A stretch of 64,000 nt of DNA from Taxillus chinensis. Its lineage: Eukaryota > Streptophyta > Magnoliopsida > Santalales > Loranthaceae. Shown piece by piece: positions 33,036 to 43,973 of the stretch. Position 1 is the stretch's first letter. The number at the start of each line of letters is the position of its first letter. A program made the translations under genes and the position numbers. Under the pieces are notes generated by a model, which saw only the letters and a program-made list of their open reading frames with translations, did no database searches and was not told where the DNA came from. Location of the stretch: assembly GCA_023512835.1 (NCBI GenBank), contig CM042087.1:12060853-12124852 (forward strand), written 5' to 3'.

Positions 33036-33580
33036 GTAGCAAGTACACCCAAAAGCTTTGAAATGAGAGATTGATGGCTTTCTGCCTCTTCATATCTCAT
33101 AGGGTGCTTTCACGGTAACCTTATTGATAAGAGTTCTGTTCTGAACATAGCATGTAGTGGACATAGCTTCAGCCCATGAACTAAGAGGAAGCTTTACCCT
33201 TGGTAACATTGATCTACCAGCTTCGACTAAAGTGCGATTCTTACGCTCAGCAACTCCATTTTGTTGTGGAGTCCTGAGCGCAGAGAAGTTGTGCTGAATG
33301 CCCTATTCAGAACAATATGATCTCATATCAGAAAAGTCAAATTCCATACCATGATCACTCCTGATGCATTTAATGCTCAGTCCTTATGAATTGCTTATGC
33401 AGTTGAAGAGATCTACAAGATGTTCAAAGGTTTGATACTTCGATTTCAGGAACATCACCCATGTATGCCTGGTGAAATCATTGATAACTATAAGGGTGTA
33501 TCTCAAACCAACAAGAGAAGTAGTTGAAATGGGTAGATCATCGAACGCCTTCCTCTTGTCCTTGCTGCTTTCTGAGGTAG
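33036..33580 (-). pseudogene. pol: Copia-1 integrase core
   Basis: Reading the minus strand through a few stops gives NDFTRHTWVMFLKSKYQTFE (first catalytic Asp), CIRSDHGMEFDF (second Asp), and TPQQNGVAERKNRTLVEAGR (catalytic Glu), followed by LPLSSWAEAMSTTCYVQNR. The integrase zinc domain and the protease that should lie between this and the gag knuckle are missing. Only about 50 bases separate the two. Confidence 0.82.
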
Positions 33581-34695
33581 ATCATCAATGTTTAACCTTG
33601 TCACTTTTATCAGCCATCTTTGATTTGGATTTACAGTTGTTGGCCCAATGAGCGGGTTTCCCACAGTTATTGCATTCTTAGGAACTGGATTCTGGTCGCT
33701 CCTTCCTTCTAGATGATTATGAGGAGCCTCTTCTGAATCCTTTTCTGCTTTTCTGCAAGAATCGCTCGAAGGATTTGACTAGAAGAGCTATTTCTTCTTC
33801 AGCGTCCAAGTTAGAGTTCTCTGATTCTTTCGTTTCATCATCCCGCTGTATGCTGAGACATTTGATAGCTTTAAAAGCTACCCCCTTTTCTTTCCGAGCT
33901 ATTTTCTCATCTTGGTCAGAGTATTTGAACCTGACCTCATGAGTCCGTAGCTCTCCATATAGTTCTTCGAGGGGAGCATACTACCAGTTCTTGTCGGCTT
34001 GCATCTGGAGCTATTTGGAGTAGTAGTGATCCGGCAAGGAACGAAAAAACTTGTCATTGATTTGGAATTGTGTGTAGTGCTCGTTGAAATTTTTTAGCTG
34101 AAGAATGAGCTTGTCGAATCTCCAATAGATGCTTTCAAGGGATTTGCCAGGTTTATGATTGAAGCTCTCAAAATTCTGTCTGAGAGCACAGATGACATTC
34201 TGCATTTGGGACTGACTTCCCTCATAGAGGATTGTCAATTTATCCCAGACAGCTTTTGCTGTCGTGCATCCCTGGACATCCGTGAAAGCTTCGGCGTCCA
34301 AAGATGATGTTATGTATGCCAGCCTTTTCGCTAGCATACTACCAGGCTCTTTCCTTGTTGGTGAGCTCAGCATTAGTCTTTGGCCTTCTCACTCCATTTT
34401 CTCCAATTGTCATCGGAATAGGTACCTCCTGATGAAGACATGGCCACATGAGATGATCATGACATATCGTGAACATCCTAATGCGAGCTTTCTACTAAGA
34501 GAAAAGCTCAGGTGTGAACTTTGGCGGTTTCGCCAGAGTGAAGCCAGAACTCCGTTGTTGAGGAGCAGTAGGAGCAGCGGGTTGAGCACTTGTGCTCGGA
34601 TCAACATTTTCACTGTTACTTCGGTTGGGGAGGGTCTGTTGTGCACCTTCGGAGCTAAGGCGAGCATTGAATAGCATGTCGCTTTCTTTGGCCAT
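33581..34695 (-). pseudogene. gag: Copia-1 gag
   Basis: The start is MAKESDMLFNARLSSEGAQQ (34693-34695 on the minus strand), 49 bases from the primer site. The frame 34011-34373 carries AYITSSLDAEAFTDVQGCTT, AVWDKLTILYEG and SLESIYWRFDKLILQLKNF, a Copia gag (UBN2-type) domain. A zinc knuckle CNNCGKPAHWANNC lies at 33633-33674. Frameshifts separate the start, the middle and the knuckle. The general arrangement and long LTRs fit a SIRE-like Copia lineage, which I hold loosely. Confidence 0.8.
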
Positions 34696-34744
34696 TGTTA
34701 AGATAGAGAAAGAGTGGGATCTCTACTTTGAGAAGGTAGAACTT

Positions 34745-34756
34745 GCTCTGATACCA
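34745..34756 (-). promoter_or_regulatory. Copia-1 primer-binding site (initiator tRNA-Met)
   Basis: On the minus strand TGGTATCAGAGC follows the LTR end after two bases. It is complementary to initiator tRNA-Met. Confidence 0.92.
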
Positions 34757-34758
34757 CT

Positions 34759-36181
34759 TGTTGGTCTCTGGGAGCCTAGAGGGGGGTTAATAGGCTCTAA
34801 TCGAAAACTCTTCGTTCGTCTCTTGCACAACACTTATCTAGTTAAGAGATATAATCAATGCGGAAGATAACCAAATAGTGGAAGTATTTTGTTTTATTAT
34901 CAAGAGATAATTACAATAAGATAGAAGCAGATTAAAGCTTGTAAAGCTTTTCGATCTACTGAACAAATCTCTTACACTCCGTTTATAGTTACTCACACAC
35001 TAGCTAATTATCTCTATGAGCTCTTGTACATACACGCACATACACATAGTTAAGCACTTTATTCTTGCATGCACATAAAATATACAAGTGTTAATATATA
35101 TATAGCCATTTGTGAAAAACATTTTTGGACTTGTTCTTCCGAGCAATGTGTAGCTTTGACTGTTCCTCGAAAATCTCTCTACCTTGATAGCTGCGGATGT
35201 GGAGCTCAAGATCTTAGGTTTGTAAAGCATGAGTGTCTTCGCGAGTTTCCAAGCGCAGTTAAAGTTATGTCCACATATCTATGTGATCCACATGTAAGAT
35301 GCTTTAGGTTTTCAACGTGTTTGTCTTACATTGGGATGCAGCGATCTGACTACTTTGAATGCGAAGATGATAAGTTGAAGTAGCATCTTCTTAATTCGTC
35401 GTAAAGTTCCTTACTCTGTGTTAATGAAACTTGGATCCTTACTCCGTGTTAGTGATTGCTTACTCTGTGTCAGTTTGATACTGGAATCTTTATTCCATGT
35501 CAGCGCTTCCTTACTCCGTATGAAAGAGAAGTCCAGAGAGCTTACTCTGTATCAGTGCTTCCTTACTCCGCATGAGTTCCTTACTCCGCATGGGTTCCTT
35601 ACTCCGCATAAGTAGAAAGGTCGGATGGCTTGCTCCATATCAGTGCATCCTTACTCCGCATGAGTAAAAGGTTTGGATTCCTTACTCCGTGCGAATAAAG
35701 GATTTGGGTCCTTATTCCGCACAAGTCGTTCCTTACTCCGCATGTATGGAAAACTCGGATTCCTTACTCCGTGTCTTCTTGTCCTTAGTCCACTTGAGTG
35801 GAAGACTTAGCTTTTTATTCCACGATAACTGTCTCTTACTCCATGCTAGATTTAGACTAGGATTCTTATTCCCTATCTGTTTGACTTTGTCCATAAAGGT
35901 GTTAAACGTAGATTCCTTAGTCCGTAGCTTTAAGTGTTTAGTCCGCACAAACGATCCTTATTCCGTATGAGATGTAGACTTGGTTATTTACCAAGTGTTA
36001 GACGATACTCACGATGATCCGGATCAGGATTATGTATCCTGTCCTTAGCTTTTCTCTCACGAGTGAACGTCCGGATTAAGATCATATCTTCTGTAACAAC
36101 TTAAGAACAAACATGTAATATCTCAAATCATATTACATAGGGTTTTATCCACATCATCCAAATTCTGGGCTTGATCCAACA
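34759..36181 (-). repeat. Copia-1 5' LTR
   Basis: The 1423-bp LTR reads on the minus strand from TGTTGGATCAAGCCC (at 36181) to CCCAGAGACCAACA (at 34759). It contains the CTTACTCCG minisatellite at 35395-35965. Its partner is at 1277-2262. Confidence 0.92.
35395..35965 (-). repeat. CTTACTCCG degenerate minisatellite in the Copia-1 5' LTR
   Basis: This is the same irregular array as in the 3' LTR, of CCTTACTCCG(C/T)AT(G/A)-like words spaced 20-40 bases. Several copies have C-to-T changes. No coding potential is apparent. Confidence 0.85.
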
Positions 36182-36692
36182 GCACTAGCTTCAATCTACC
36201 TGGAAGAATATCTCTCTTTTACAATTATGCACACACAAGCTAAAGTGTATTTCACGCACTCGTACAAGTAAATATTTTAAGTATATTTATAAACATCCTA
36301 AGCTAGAAATATCTTGGCTGCTGAGCTTCATTAATGATCTTCTTGGAAAGATCCTCTGTATTAATGATGCGGATGTGGAGCTCAAGATGTTGAAAGTATA
36401 AATGAATTAACTTCGTTTCGTGTAGTTCCAAATGCATTGAAGTTCGCTCCATGTATCCGTGTGATCCACGTGTAAGATGACTTAAATGTCTTCAATGGAT
36501 TTCTTATTACATTAGGACATAGTGAACTAATGAGTTTGAATGTGCTGAGATGATAAGAATAGAAGTTGGAGCAATATTGTCTTACTCCATCAAAAAGTTC
36601 CTTACGCCATCTCACGGGAGTGCTCGGATCCTTACACCACGTAGTAGTTGTTTACTCTATGTCAAATAATTACTCAAATTCTTATTCCTTCG
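36182..36692 (-). mobile_element. Older Copia LTR remnant related to Copia-1
   Basis: Words such as GCGGATGTGGAGCTCAAGAT, GATCCACGTGTAAGATG and TTACTCCAT / GTTCCTTACGCC occur in the same order as in the Copia-1 LTR but with clear divergence. The remnant is cut on the left by Copia-1 and on the right by the Copia-2 LTR. It has no coding region. Confidence 0.65.
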
Positions 36693-38536
36693 TGTAGGTC
36701 CCAAAGTGAGTCTAGAGGGGGGTGAATAGACTTTCTTCATTTGCGGAAGCTAGACTGCTAGCTGGTTTTGGATTCCTCTACGGATGATTATGATGGAAGT
36801 ATTTATGAAGAAGACGATAGTAGTATTGTGAGCGATAATGTGAGGGATGATGAACTATCAGACAAAACTGAGATAAGAGTAAATGCTCTTTTCTCAACAG
36901 ATCTCAGTTGTGAAAGTGATGGTTTATGATAGACTGACGTGTGGAAAACATCACAGAGATTAGACTTAATGAAAATGCTGGATCTTTGATAAACAAGAGG
37001 TTTTTGAATAATCAAATGGATTGTTCTTGTTCTTGATTCAACGCGGCGCACAGCACTTCAAAGAATGCTCTCAGAGTCTCTTTCTCTAGCATTGGAACTC
37101 TTGCATTGGTTCTACAAAAGATCTCTTTAAAGTATGTCAGAACCAATATATTGTGTTCTGTATGTTTCCTTCTTTTGAGAGAGAGGTTAAACTCTTGATT
37201 TTGTCGTTAAGTGTGTGAGAGATATATTTTTAAGGTTAAAGTGCTCGTGCGCCGTGTTGTCTATCCCGACAGACTGACTTCCCGCCATTGAAAATGCAGA
37301 ATGTCAGGGGATGGGTTGATCTGCTCTGATTTACAGATCAGATGCCCATACTACGTATTTGGCATGCAGTCGATCTTAGCCATTCATCTGTGGAGGGTAG
37401 TTGGCAGCAATTAATGTGTCATTAAATGTGCTCAACTGCTTGGGACGGTGCAGGCTTACTGTACAAACCCTAGCTGAAGATATCACTAAGTGCATATGCT
37501 TAGGGTTATAAGTCTGCCTCAAAGGTAGATGCTTTGTAGGTTTAGTGACTCGAAGATTTCAGTTAGAACCTGTTGGAATTTGTGAAAGTTTGCTTCAGGC
37601 TTTACAGTGTTTCTGCGAGTTTACGACTCATATCTTCGAGTCTACGATGCTGGAGTTCAGGTTGGATAGTCTTTTGTGTCACTCTATTAACTGAAGTCTA
37701 CGAGTTTGCGATGTATAAGTCTCACGACTCTCACGAGTCTTAGGGGGGGCGACCCTTGAGTTACAGTTTCATTTGTTTGCCAGTCTTTATAGCATCGACT
37801 CTTTGACCTTCAACCTACGAGTCTACGAGTCCTGTTTTCTTAACAGTGTTCGAAGGCTTCGACTCTATGACTTTCAACCTACGAGTCTACGAGTCCTGTT
37901 TTCTTAACAGTGTTCGAAGGCTTCGACTCTACGACTTTCAACCTACGAGTCTACGAGTCCTGTTTTCTTAACAGTGTTCGAAGGCTTCGACTCTACAATT
38001 TTCAACCTATGAGTCTACGAGTCCTGTTTTCTTAAAAATGTTTGAAGTCTTCGACTCTACGACTTTCGACCTACGAGTCTACGAGTCCTGTTTTCTTAAC
38101 AGTGTTCGAAAGCTTCGACTCTACGACTCTATGAGTCTTCGAGTCTAGTGGCAGTTTAAGTTCTGTTAATTGACTTAAGTGTTTTTAGGGACTCTACACT
38201 TCTATGGGCTGCGAGTCTACAATTCATTTAACAATGGTTACTGTTCTTTAGAATTCTTCGACTCTACGAGTCTCTGAACATATTGGTGCTTGCAGTAACT
38301 CTCTCTTCCGTGCTTCGACTCTGAGACCTTCAACCCTAGATCTACGAGTCGTAAGGTTCTGTCACTATTTCGCCTTGAGTCTCCAGACCCTACGAGTCTA
38401 CGAGTCTCTTGCCAATACGTCCTATAACAGTTTCACTTCTACAAACTTGACTCTTCGACCCTGCGACTCTCGATTCTTCGAGTCTCCATACTTAGACTAT
38501 ATTTTGGCAACTTCATCAAATCCTATATTTCCAACA
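36693..38536 (-). repeat. Copia-2 3' LTR
   Basis: On the minus strand it starts TGTTGGAAATATAGG (at 38536), immediately after a polypurine tract, and ends GGGACCTACA (at 36693). The TCTAGAGGGGGGTGAATAG block near its left end is shared, with changes, with the Copia-1 LTR, so the two families are related. Length is 1844 bp. The other LTR is not in the window. Confidence 0.85.
37785..38150. repeat. 64-bp tandem repeat in the Copia-2 LTR
   Basis: The word CAACCTACGAGTCTACGAG recurs at 37811, 37875, 37939 and 38003, and as CGACCTACGAG at 38067, an exact 64-bp period. Each unit also carries CCTGTTTTCTTAACAG and GTTCGAAGGCTTCGACTC. About five and a half copies are present with few changes. Shorter TACGAGTC words flank the array to about 38480. 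Confidence 0.93.
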
Positions 38537-38546
38537 ATCTCCCCCT
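38537..38546 (-). promoter_or_regulatory. Copia-2 polypurine tract
   Basis: AGGGGGAGAT on the minus strand directly precedes the LTR start TGTTGGAAA. This is the standard plus-strand primer of Copia elements and fixes the LTR boundary and orientation. Confidence 0.9.
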
Positions 38547-39086
38547 ATTTAATATAAGCTGACAATGAGTGAAAAATATGAAGTATGATACTACGAGTTT
38601 GATGGGCAGTTTTAAATTAACAGAAAATATCTTTGCATATGAAAATTTTAGAGGAGATCAAAATTACAAAAATGCACACTCCTCTCCCCCGTAGGCATGA
38701 AGCTGTGTTAGCTGCCTCCTGTCAAAGATAACTCCCCCTACACCCTTGCTCCCCCTGAGATATACTCCCCCTTTCTGGGGTGAGGAACAAACACCAGAAC
38801 ACAAACCACGTGGGAGCAATATAACAAGTTCACAGAACAGTGGGCAGCAGAGCAAAGACATACACAAAAAGTAACTGAGAGAAAGTAAGTACATAGAAAA
38901 CACAGGAAGTGGAAAGAGTAATGTACAATTAAAGAGAGTACAAGATAGTAACGGTTTAAACTCAGAATCTTTTACACTTTGTGTAAATAGAAAAACAGCT
39001 GTTTGCTCACGCAGGAGTTGAGTAGTAGTCAGACGTAGCGAGGCGGCTCAACTGCTCACACGATTAAATTCAGGCATGAGGGCAAG
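38547..39086 (-). other. Copia-2 3' non-coding tail with GGGGGAG repeats
   Basis: No domain is recognisable. Four more GGGGGAG-type tracts occur on the minus strand between about 38683 and 38775, a pattern often seen before the 3' LTR of SIRE-like Copia elements. The right edge is the insertion point of element D. Confidence 0.65.
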
Positions 39087-40868
39087 TGATCAGGGGGATT
39101 TATACCCCCTTTTTAGGGCCATTTTTGGTATATTTTCATACACTTTTGATTCATTTACGGCCCATTTGTGTTACATTTTCATATTTTCATGGCGTAACCC
39201 GAAAAGAAGGATTTCTTGAAGTTTTTGTGTATTTTTGGCTATATTTCTTGCAGGAATCCAACAATCAAAGAAGAATTCACCTAATCCATACAAGGAAGAA
39301 AGAATCCTAAGGACCTGAAGATCATGACGCCCAATTCTCAAGTTGGTTGGGTGCAGGTCGGGTGAAGCCCATACTTCATGTATGGCTTCGCAAAGACACA
39401 CTGATAACTTTCTCCTTCTGGTCGGGTGAAATCCGAGAACATTTGTAAGTGGTCGAGTGAAGGACCGTTCACCCGACCAGGTCGGGTGAAGCTTATTTTG
39501 CACCAGCGAACTCACAGAGTTTATAGAACATAACTCTCTTCTGGTCGGGTGAAGTTTGAAGACGCTACAGTGTGGTCGGGTGAAGATTTACAGTTCACCC
39601 GTCCAAGCTCAAATTCCGGCGATAGACTTCTTGTTTTTACAGTTCACTCTTTCCCTTCTGGACCGAAGTCATTTGAGCAAAGGACAGGCACAAAACCCTC
39701 AGGTCAAAGAAGAATTAATTGAAGAAATTTGAATTCAAATGGGTGCTTTGTATTTGGATTAAGGTCTTTTATGGAGATTAAGAGGGAGATTTATATTATT
39801 TTCAAATTTAAAAATAGGTAGTTACATGAGAGTTAATATGGGCTAATTATTTGGAGGAATTATGAGAAATAATGGGGAATTCAAATTCAAAAATTCAAAC
39901 ATAGCCTTGGCAGGCTATAAAAGAGGAGTGGATCCTTCATTTGTAATAATCAATCAACTCATCATCCAATATTCAACAATTCTCTTCCATTCCATTCCTC
40001 ACCTAGAGTAGAGAGAGAGAAAGAAGAAGGTTTGGGGCATCTCTTGGAGGTTAAAGGCAACCGCTGGGAAAAGGAGATCAACCTTGGAATTCTTGTTCTA
40101 AATAGGCAAGCTATCCTTTTTGGTTTTTCTAATCCATGTTCTGTAATTTTGTTGTTTTCAATTTAACTATGAAAGCTTAAAAACCCCTGATCGGGGTTAT
40201 GATGGAGTTTGATGTAATAAATTAAATTGCAATGTTTTAGTTTAATTTCTTTCACCTTGTGAGTATTTATTGAGTATCTTAGGTTGAAATATAAAATGGA
40301 TTCTGGCCATTTCATTTTATCATATTAGGTATTTATGTGAAGGATTGGAAAATGAAGCATAAGTATTGGAAAAATCAGGATATTCAAATTAGGGATTACA
40401 TGACATGCGGCAGCGAGTGTAATACTAGGATACCAAGTTAAGAGTGGGTGCGATGCTTGCTCTAAACTAAACAACTCAATTCTTGAAGGGTCACCCGTCC
40501 CCCATGTTAGGGTGTACACAAAATTACTGCACTTGGAAAAGGCTAATTCATGCATTAGAGGTTGGGTATTAAATATTGTCACAAGGAAAGAATTATATTG
40601 AACCAAGACAGAATCTTGAGAAAAATACATCAAATGAAATCTTATCAATTGAACTTTTCTCTACTCAAATCAACATTTCCATTTCTCACATATTTTCAAA
40701 AATCAAATTATTTAAATTCAGTTCGGTTTTTACATTGCTTTCAGCCAAAATCTCTTTATAAGCTAGTTAAAATTTCCTAATTCTACATCCTTCCCTTTGG
40801 TACGATATTCGGACTTAAAATCCACTTTATTACTTGTCACGATTTGTACACTTGCAAATCCTCGATGA
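39087..40868 (+). repeat. Element D 5' LTR
   Basis: It starts TGATCAGGGGGATTT and ends about CCTCGATGA. Repeats of GGTCGGGTGAA and its complement lie at about 39350-39600, including a perfect inverted pair (39468-39478 / 39480-39490). A TATAAAA box is at 39916-39922. It matches 49840-51638 with a few percent difference by eye. Confidence 0.92.
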
Positions 40869-40874
40869 AGTTTT

Positions 40875-40892
40875 TGGCACCGTTGCGGGGGA
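40875..40892 (+). promoter_or_regulatory. Element D primer-binding site (tRNA-Asp type, degenerate)
   Basis: TGGCACCGTTGCGGGGGA follows the 5' LTR after six bases. It differs from the tRNA-Asp complement at two or three positions. The spacer is longer than in A, E and F, so the exact LTR end may be 1-3 bases further right. Confidence 0.7.
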
Positions 40893-41059
40893 AGGCATCG
40901 TTAGAATAGGAAATTCTTTTCTAGCTTTAAATTTTATTTTGCAACTGTGTTCTGGTATATTCTTGGATATTGTTTTTGTGAGTGACAACAGCAGGTTTTT
41001 GTGAGTGACATCCCCTTCGATCTTGAAGCGGAGAAATCGTTTTGGGCTTGAGTACGACA

Positions 41060-41780
41060 ACTTCAGGAAGTATTTGAGCAGAGGGCGGCAAAGTTAAACC
41101 AGGAACAACCCAGAATACCGGAAGGAGAACGGTTGGCCAGATTATACCTACTATTCCACGAAGAAGAGGCAGAATCTCGCCCTCAACTAAGGCCAACCAT
41201 GGATGAAGCTTACATGGATAGTAGACCTATCCGGGAGTATGTCACTCCTGACGGTAGGCACATACATAATCCTATAGACCCACCAGAGATCACTAGAGCA
41301 AGCTTCAATTTTTCTCCTCAATTAATCAACCTAGTGACTCAGCACAGCTTTGCCGGGCTACCCACAGAAGATCCTTATACACATCTCTCAAGATTTAATC
41401 AAATCTGCCGCACGATCAGGAAGCAAAGGGTGGCTGAAGATACAATCAAACTGGAGATGTTCCCATGGTCTCTACAAGACAATGCACTATGATGGTTCAA
41501 CTCTTTTTCAGACCATTATTTCACTAACTGGGGGGATTGTGCTCAGGAATTCTTATCACAATATTTCCCTCTAGGGAAGCTCTCTAAGCTAAGGAGCCAG
41601 ATTACGGCTTTCTCTTAAGGAGTGGGAGAAAATGTTGGAGAAGCATGGGAACGCTTCAAAAATCTACAAAGAAGATGCCCAAATCATGGGCTCAATAAAG
41701 GGTTCCTGCTGGAAATATTTTTCTATGCCTTGAGCTAGGAGGACCAAAACCTCCTCAATGCAGCAACTAGAGGAACTCTT
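41060..41780 (+). pseudogene. gag: Element D gag capsid region
   Basis: The frame 41133-41492 encodes FAGLPTEDPYTHLSRFNQIC and EDTIKLEMFPWSLQDNAL, then a stop where the family has Trp (followed by WFNSF). The domain continues through TNWGDCAQEFLSQYF, GKLSKLRSQITAF and EAWERFKNLQRRCPNHG with two more stops. This is the same gag family as A and E, at low identity. The start codon is uncertain. Confidence 0.82.
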
Positions 41781-43973
41781 ATGAAAAAGAGTATTCAGGA
41801 GGCCACGACTCTAATCAAAGACATGGCCAAGAACTTCTTTGTGGGAACAGGAAGAAGGATAGTTCCCAACAAACCAGGAGCTTATGAAGTTGAAGAAAGC
41901 ACCCTACTGAATGCCAAACTGGATGCACTCACTCGGCAAGTAAAAAAGCTAGTAACCAAGCCTGTAGCAAACATAAGCTCCAACTATTCAGAGTGTGGCG
42001 GGACACATACACCATCAAATTGCCCTTTGAACATCTGTCAAGCAAGCAACCCTATGGAGAGTGAGGACCAGGTTAACTTCGTCCAGAACAACCCTTACTC
42101 TAATACTTATAATCCAGGATGGAGAAATCACCCCAATTTCAGATGGGGTGATCAACAAAGAACCAACAACACCCAAGGCCAGACAAGTGGACAAAATTAC
42201 CGACCTCAGCAACAACAGCAAAGAAACCAACCTGAGCAAAAAGCAGGATGGGAGGTTGCCATCGAAAAACTGGCCACGGTCACTAATGATAAGATCCAGG
42301 AGATGAGCACAAGAATGGATAGAGCAGAGAGCCAAGGGAAACGGATTGAAGCAAAACTTTCCCAAATTGCAGAGGCTCTTACTCAAAGGAACCCTGGAGA
42401 ACTTCCTAGCCATTTAAAGCCCAACCCTCGAGAATACTGCAAAGCAGTAACTTTAAGAAGTGGCAAGGAGCTTCAACAATCTGAACCTCCAAAAGAATCT
42501 GAGCCAAGCAAAGAGCCAAGTCAACCCGAGGAGGTTCAACAAAATAAAGTGCCTACTGAAGATCAAGAACCTGAGAAGGACGAGCCAAAGGAGGCTCAAA
42601 CAACTAAAGAGATACCACAGAAGAGGGAACTTAAGCCATATATCCCACCTCTACCGTTCCCTCAAAGACAAGCTCAAAGGAAGAAGGATGAAAAATTCAA
42701 GAGATTTGTAGAAATCTTCAAACAATTAAAGGTAACAATTTCCTTTGCTGACATCCTTGCTACTATGCCATCCTATGCCAAATATTTAAAAGACATAGTA
42801 GCAAACAAGAGAACACTGGAGGAGCATGCTACAGTAGCATTATCAGAGAATTGTAGTGCTATTATACAGAGAAATCTTCCACCAAAGCTAAGTGATCCAG
42901 GCAGTTTCTCTATCCCTTGCATCATAGGGAATCTTTCTTTTGAGAACGCCTTATGTGATCTTGGTGCAAGTGTCAGCTTAATCCCTTTCTCCATGTGCAA
43001 GAGGTTAGGGTTTGGGGAATTGCAGCCCACATCAATTACCCTCCAGCTGGCAGGCAAGTCCATCAAGCATCCTGTCGGGATTCTAGAAAATGCACCTCTA
43101 CAAGTCAGAAATCTAATCATCCCGGTGGACTTGATTGCATTAGATATGGATGAGGCAGGAGCTATGCTTCTAATATTGGGACGACCTTTCCTTGCAACAG
43201 CTGGAGCCATCATCGATGTGAAGGGTGGACGCACGACCCTCAATATTGGTGATGAGAAAATCGAGTTTAATGTATTCAAAAGTATGAAGCACATGGATAA
43301 CTCGGAGCAAGGATGCAGAGTGGACCTTGTGGACAGCTTGGTGAGTAACTTTACACTGAATTATCAAGAAACTTTAGCTATTGCAATGACAGGTTCACTT
43401 GATACACACAACGAGGAAGTGATTGAAGAAGAGAAAGCTTTGGAAGCAGTACCTTATGTTCGATTTACAAAAAGGCAGAAGTTTGAAGAACTGGGACCGG
43501 GAATCCCTCTACCTCCTCCTTCAATTCAACAAGCTCCAAAATTGGAGCTGAAGGACCTTCCCCCACATCTCAAATATGCCTTTTTAGGGGAAGGGGACAG
43601 CCTGCCAGTAATTGTTGCTTTTGAATTAGTAGGAGAAAGATTGAAGAGTCTCCTTGAGGTACTACGCAAATACAAAGCAGTAATTGGCTGGACTATGGCA
43701 GACATCAGAGGAATCAGTCCTACCATATGCACGCACAAAATTTTTATGGAGGACAAAGAGAAAAAGAATGTGGAGCATCAGAGACGACTCAACCCAAATC
43801 TGAAAGAGGTCATCAGAGCTGAGGTAATGAAATTATTAGATGCTGGAATTATTTACCCCATCTCTGATAGCAAATGGGTGAGTCTAGTATACATTGTGCC
43901 AAAGAAAGGTGGAATGACCACAATACAAAACGAGAACAATGAGCTCATTTCCACTCGAACTGTGACGGGATAG
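41781..43973 (+). CDS. pol: Element D gag C-terminus, protease and RT start
   Basis: The longest open frame in the window (730 residues) covers three parts. The gag C-terminus has a degenerate zinc-like CGGTHTPSNC (only two Cys and one His), a Gln/Asn-rich stretch and CKAVTLRSGKELQQ. The aspartic protease shows ALCDLGASVSLIPFSMC and ILGRPFLATAGAIIDV. The RT beginning shows LNPNLKEVIRAEVMKLLDAG and WVSLVYIVPKKGGMT. It ends at a TAG after TRTVTG where A and E have Trp in the same motif, consistent with TGG to TAG. Gag and pol share one frame here. Confidence 0.92.
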   Translation: MKKSIQEATTLIKDMAKNFFVGTGRRIVPNKPGAYEVEESTLLNAKLDALTRQVKKLVTKPVANISSNYSECGGTHTPSNCPLNICQASNPMESEDQVNFVQNNPYSNTYNPGWRNHPNFRWGDQQRTNNTQGQTSGQNYRPQQQQQRNQPEQKAGWEVAIEKLATVTNDKIQEMSTRMDRAESQGKRIEAKLSQIAEALTQRNPGELPSHLKPNPREYCKAVTLRSGKELQQSEPPKESEPSKEPSQPEEVQQNKVPTEDQEPEKDEPKEAQTTKEIPQKRELKPYIPPLPFPQRQAQRKKDEKFKRFVEIFKQLKVTISFADILATMPSYAKYLKDIVANKRTLEEHATVALSENCSAIIQRNLPPKLSDPGSFSIPCIIGNLSFENALCDLGASVSLIPFSMCKRLGFGELQPTSITLQLAGKSIKHPVGILENAPLQVRNLIIPVDLIALDMDEAGAMLLILGRPFLATAGAIIDVKGGRTTLNIGDEKIEFNVFKSMKHMDNSEQGCRVDLVDSLVSNFTLNYQETLAIAMTGSLDTHNEEVIEEEKALEAVPYVRFTKRQKFEELGPGIPLPPPSIQQAPKLELKDLPPHLKYAFLGEGDSLPVIVAFELVGERLKSLLEVLRKYKAVIGWTMADIRGISPTICTHKIFMEDKEKKNVEHQRRLNPNLKEVIRAEVMKLLDAGIIYPISDSKWVSLVYIVPKKGGMTTIQNENNELISTRTVTG

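Noticed and set aside
37785..38150. CRISPR-like array
   Set aside because: The whole 64-bp unit repeats with no unique spacers. It lies in a plant LTR.
39086..39515. Short ORFs in both strands of the D LTR and again near 49784-50124
   Set aside because: They are repeated in both LTRs, lack domains, and overlap hairpin repeats and promoter sequence.
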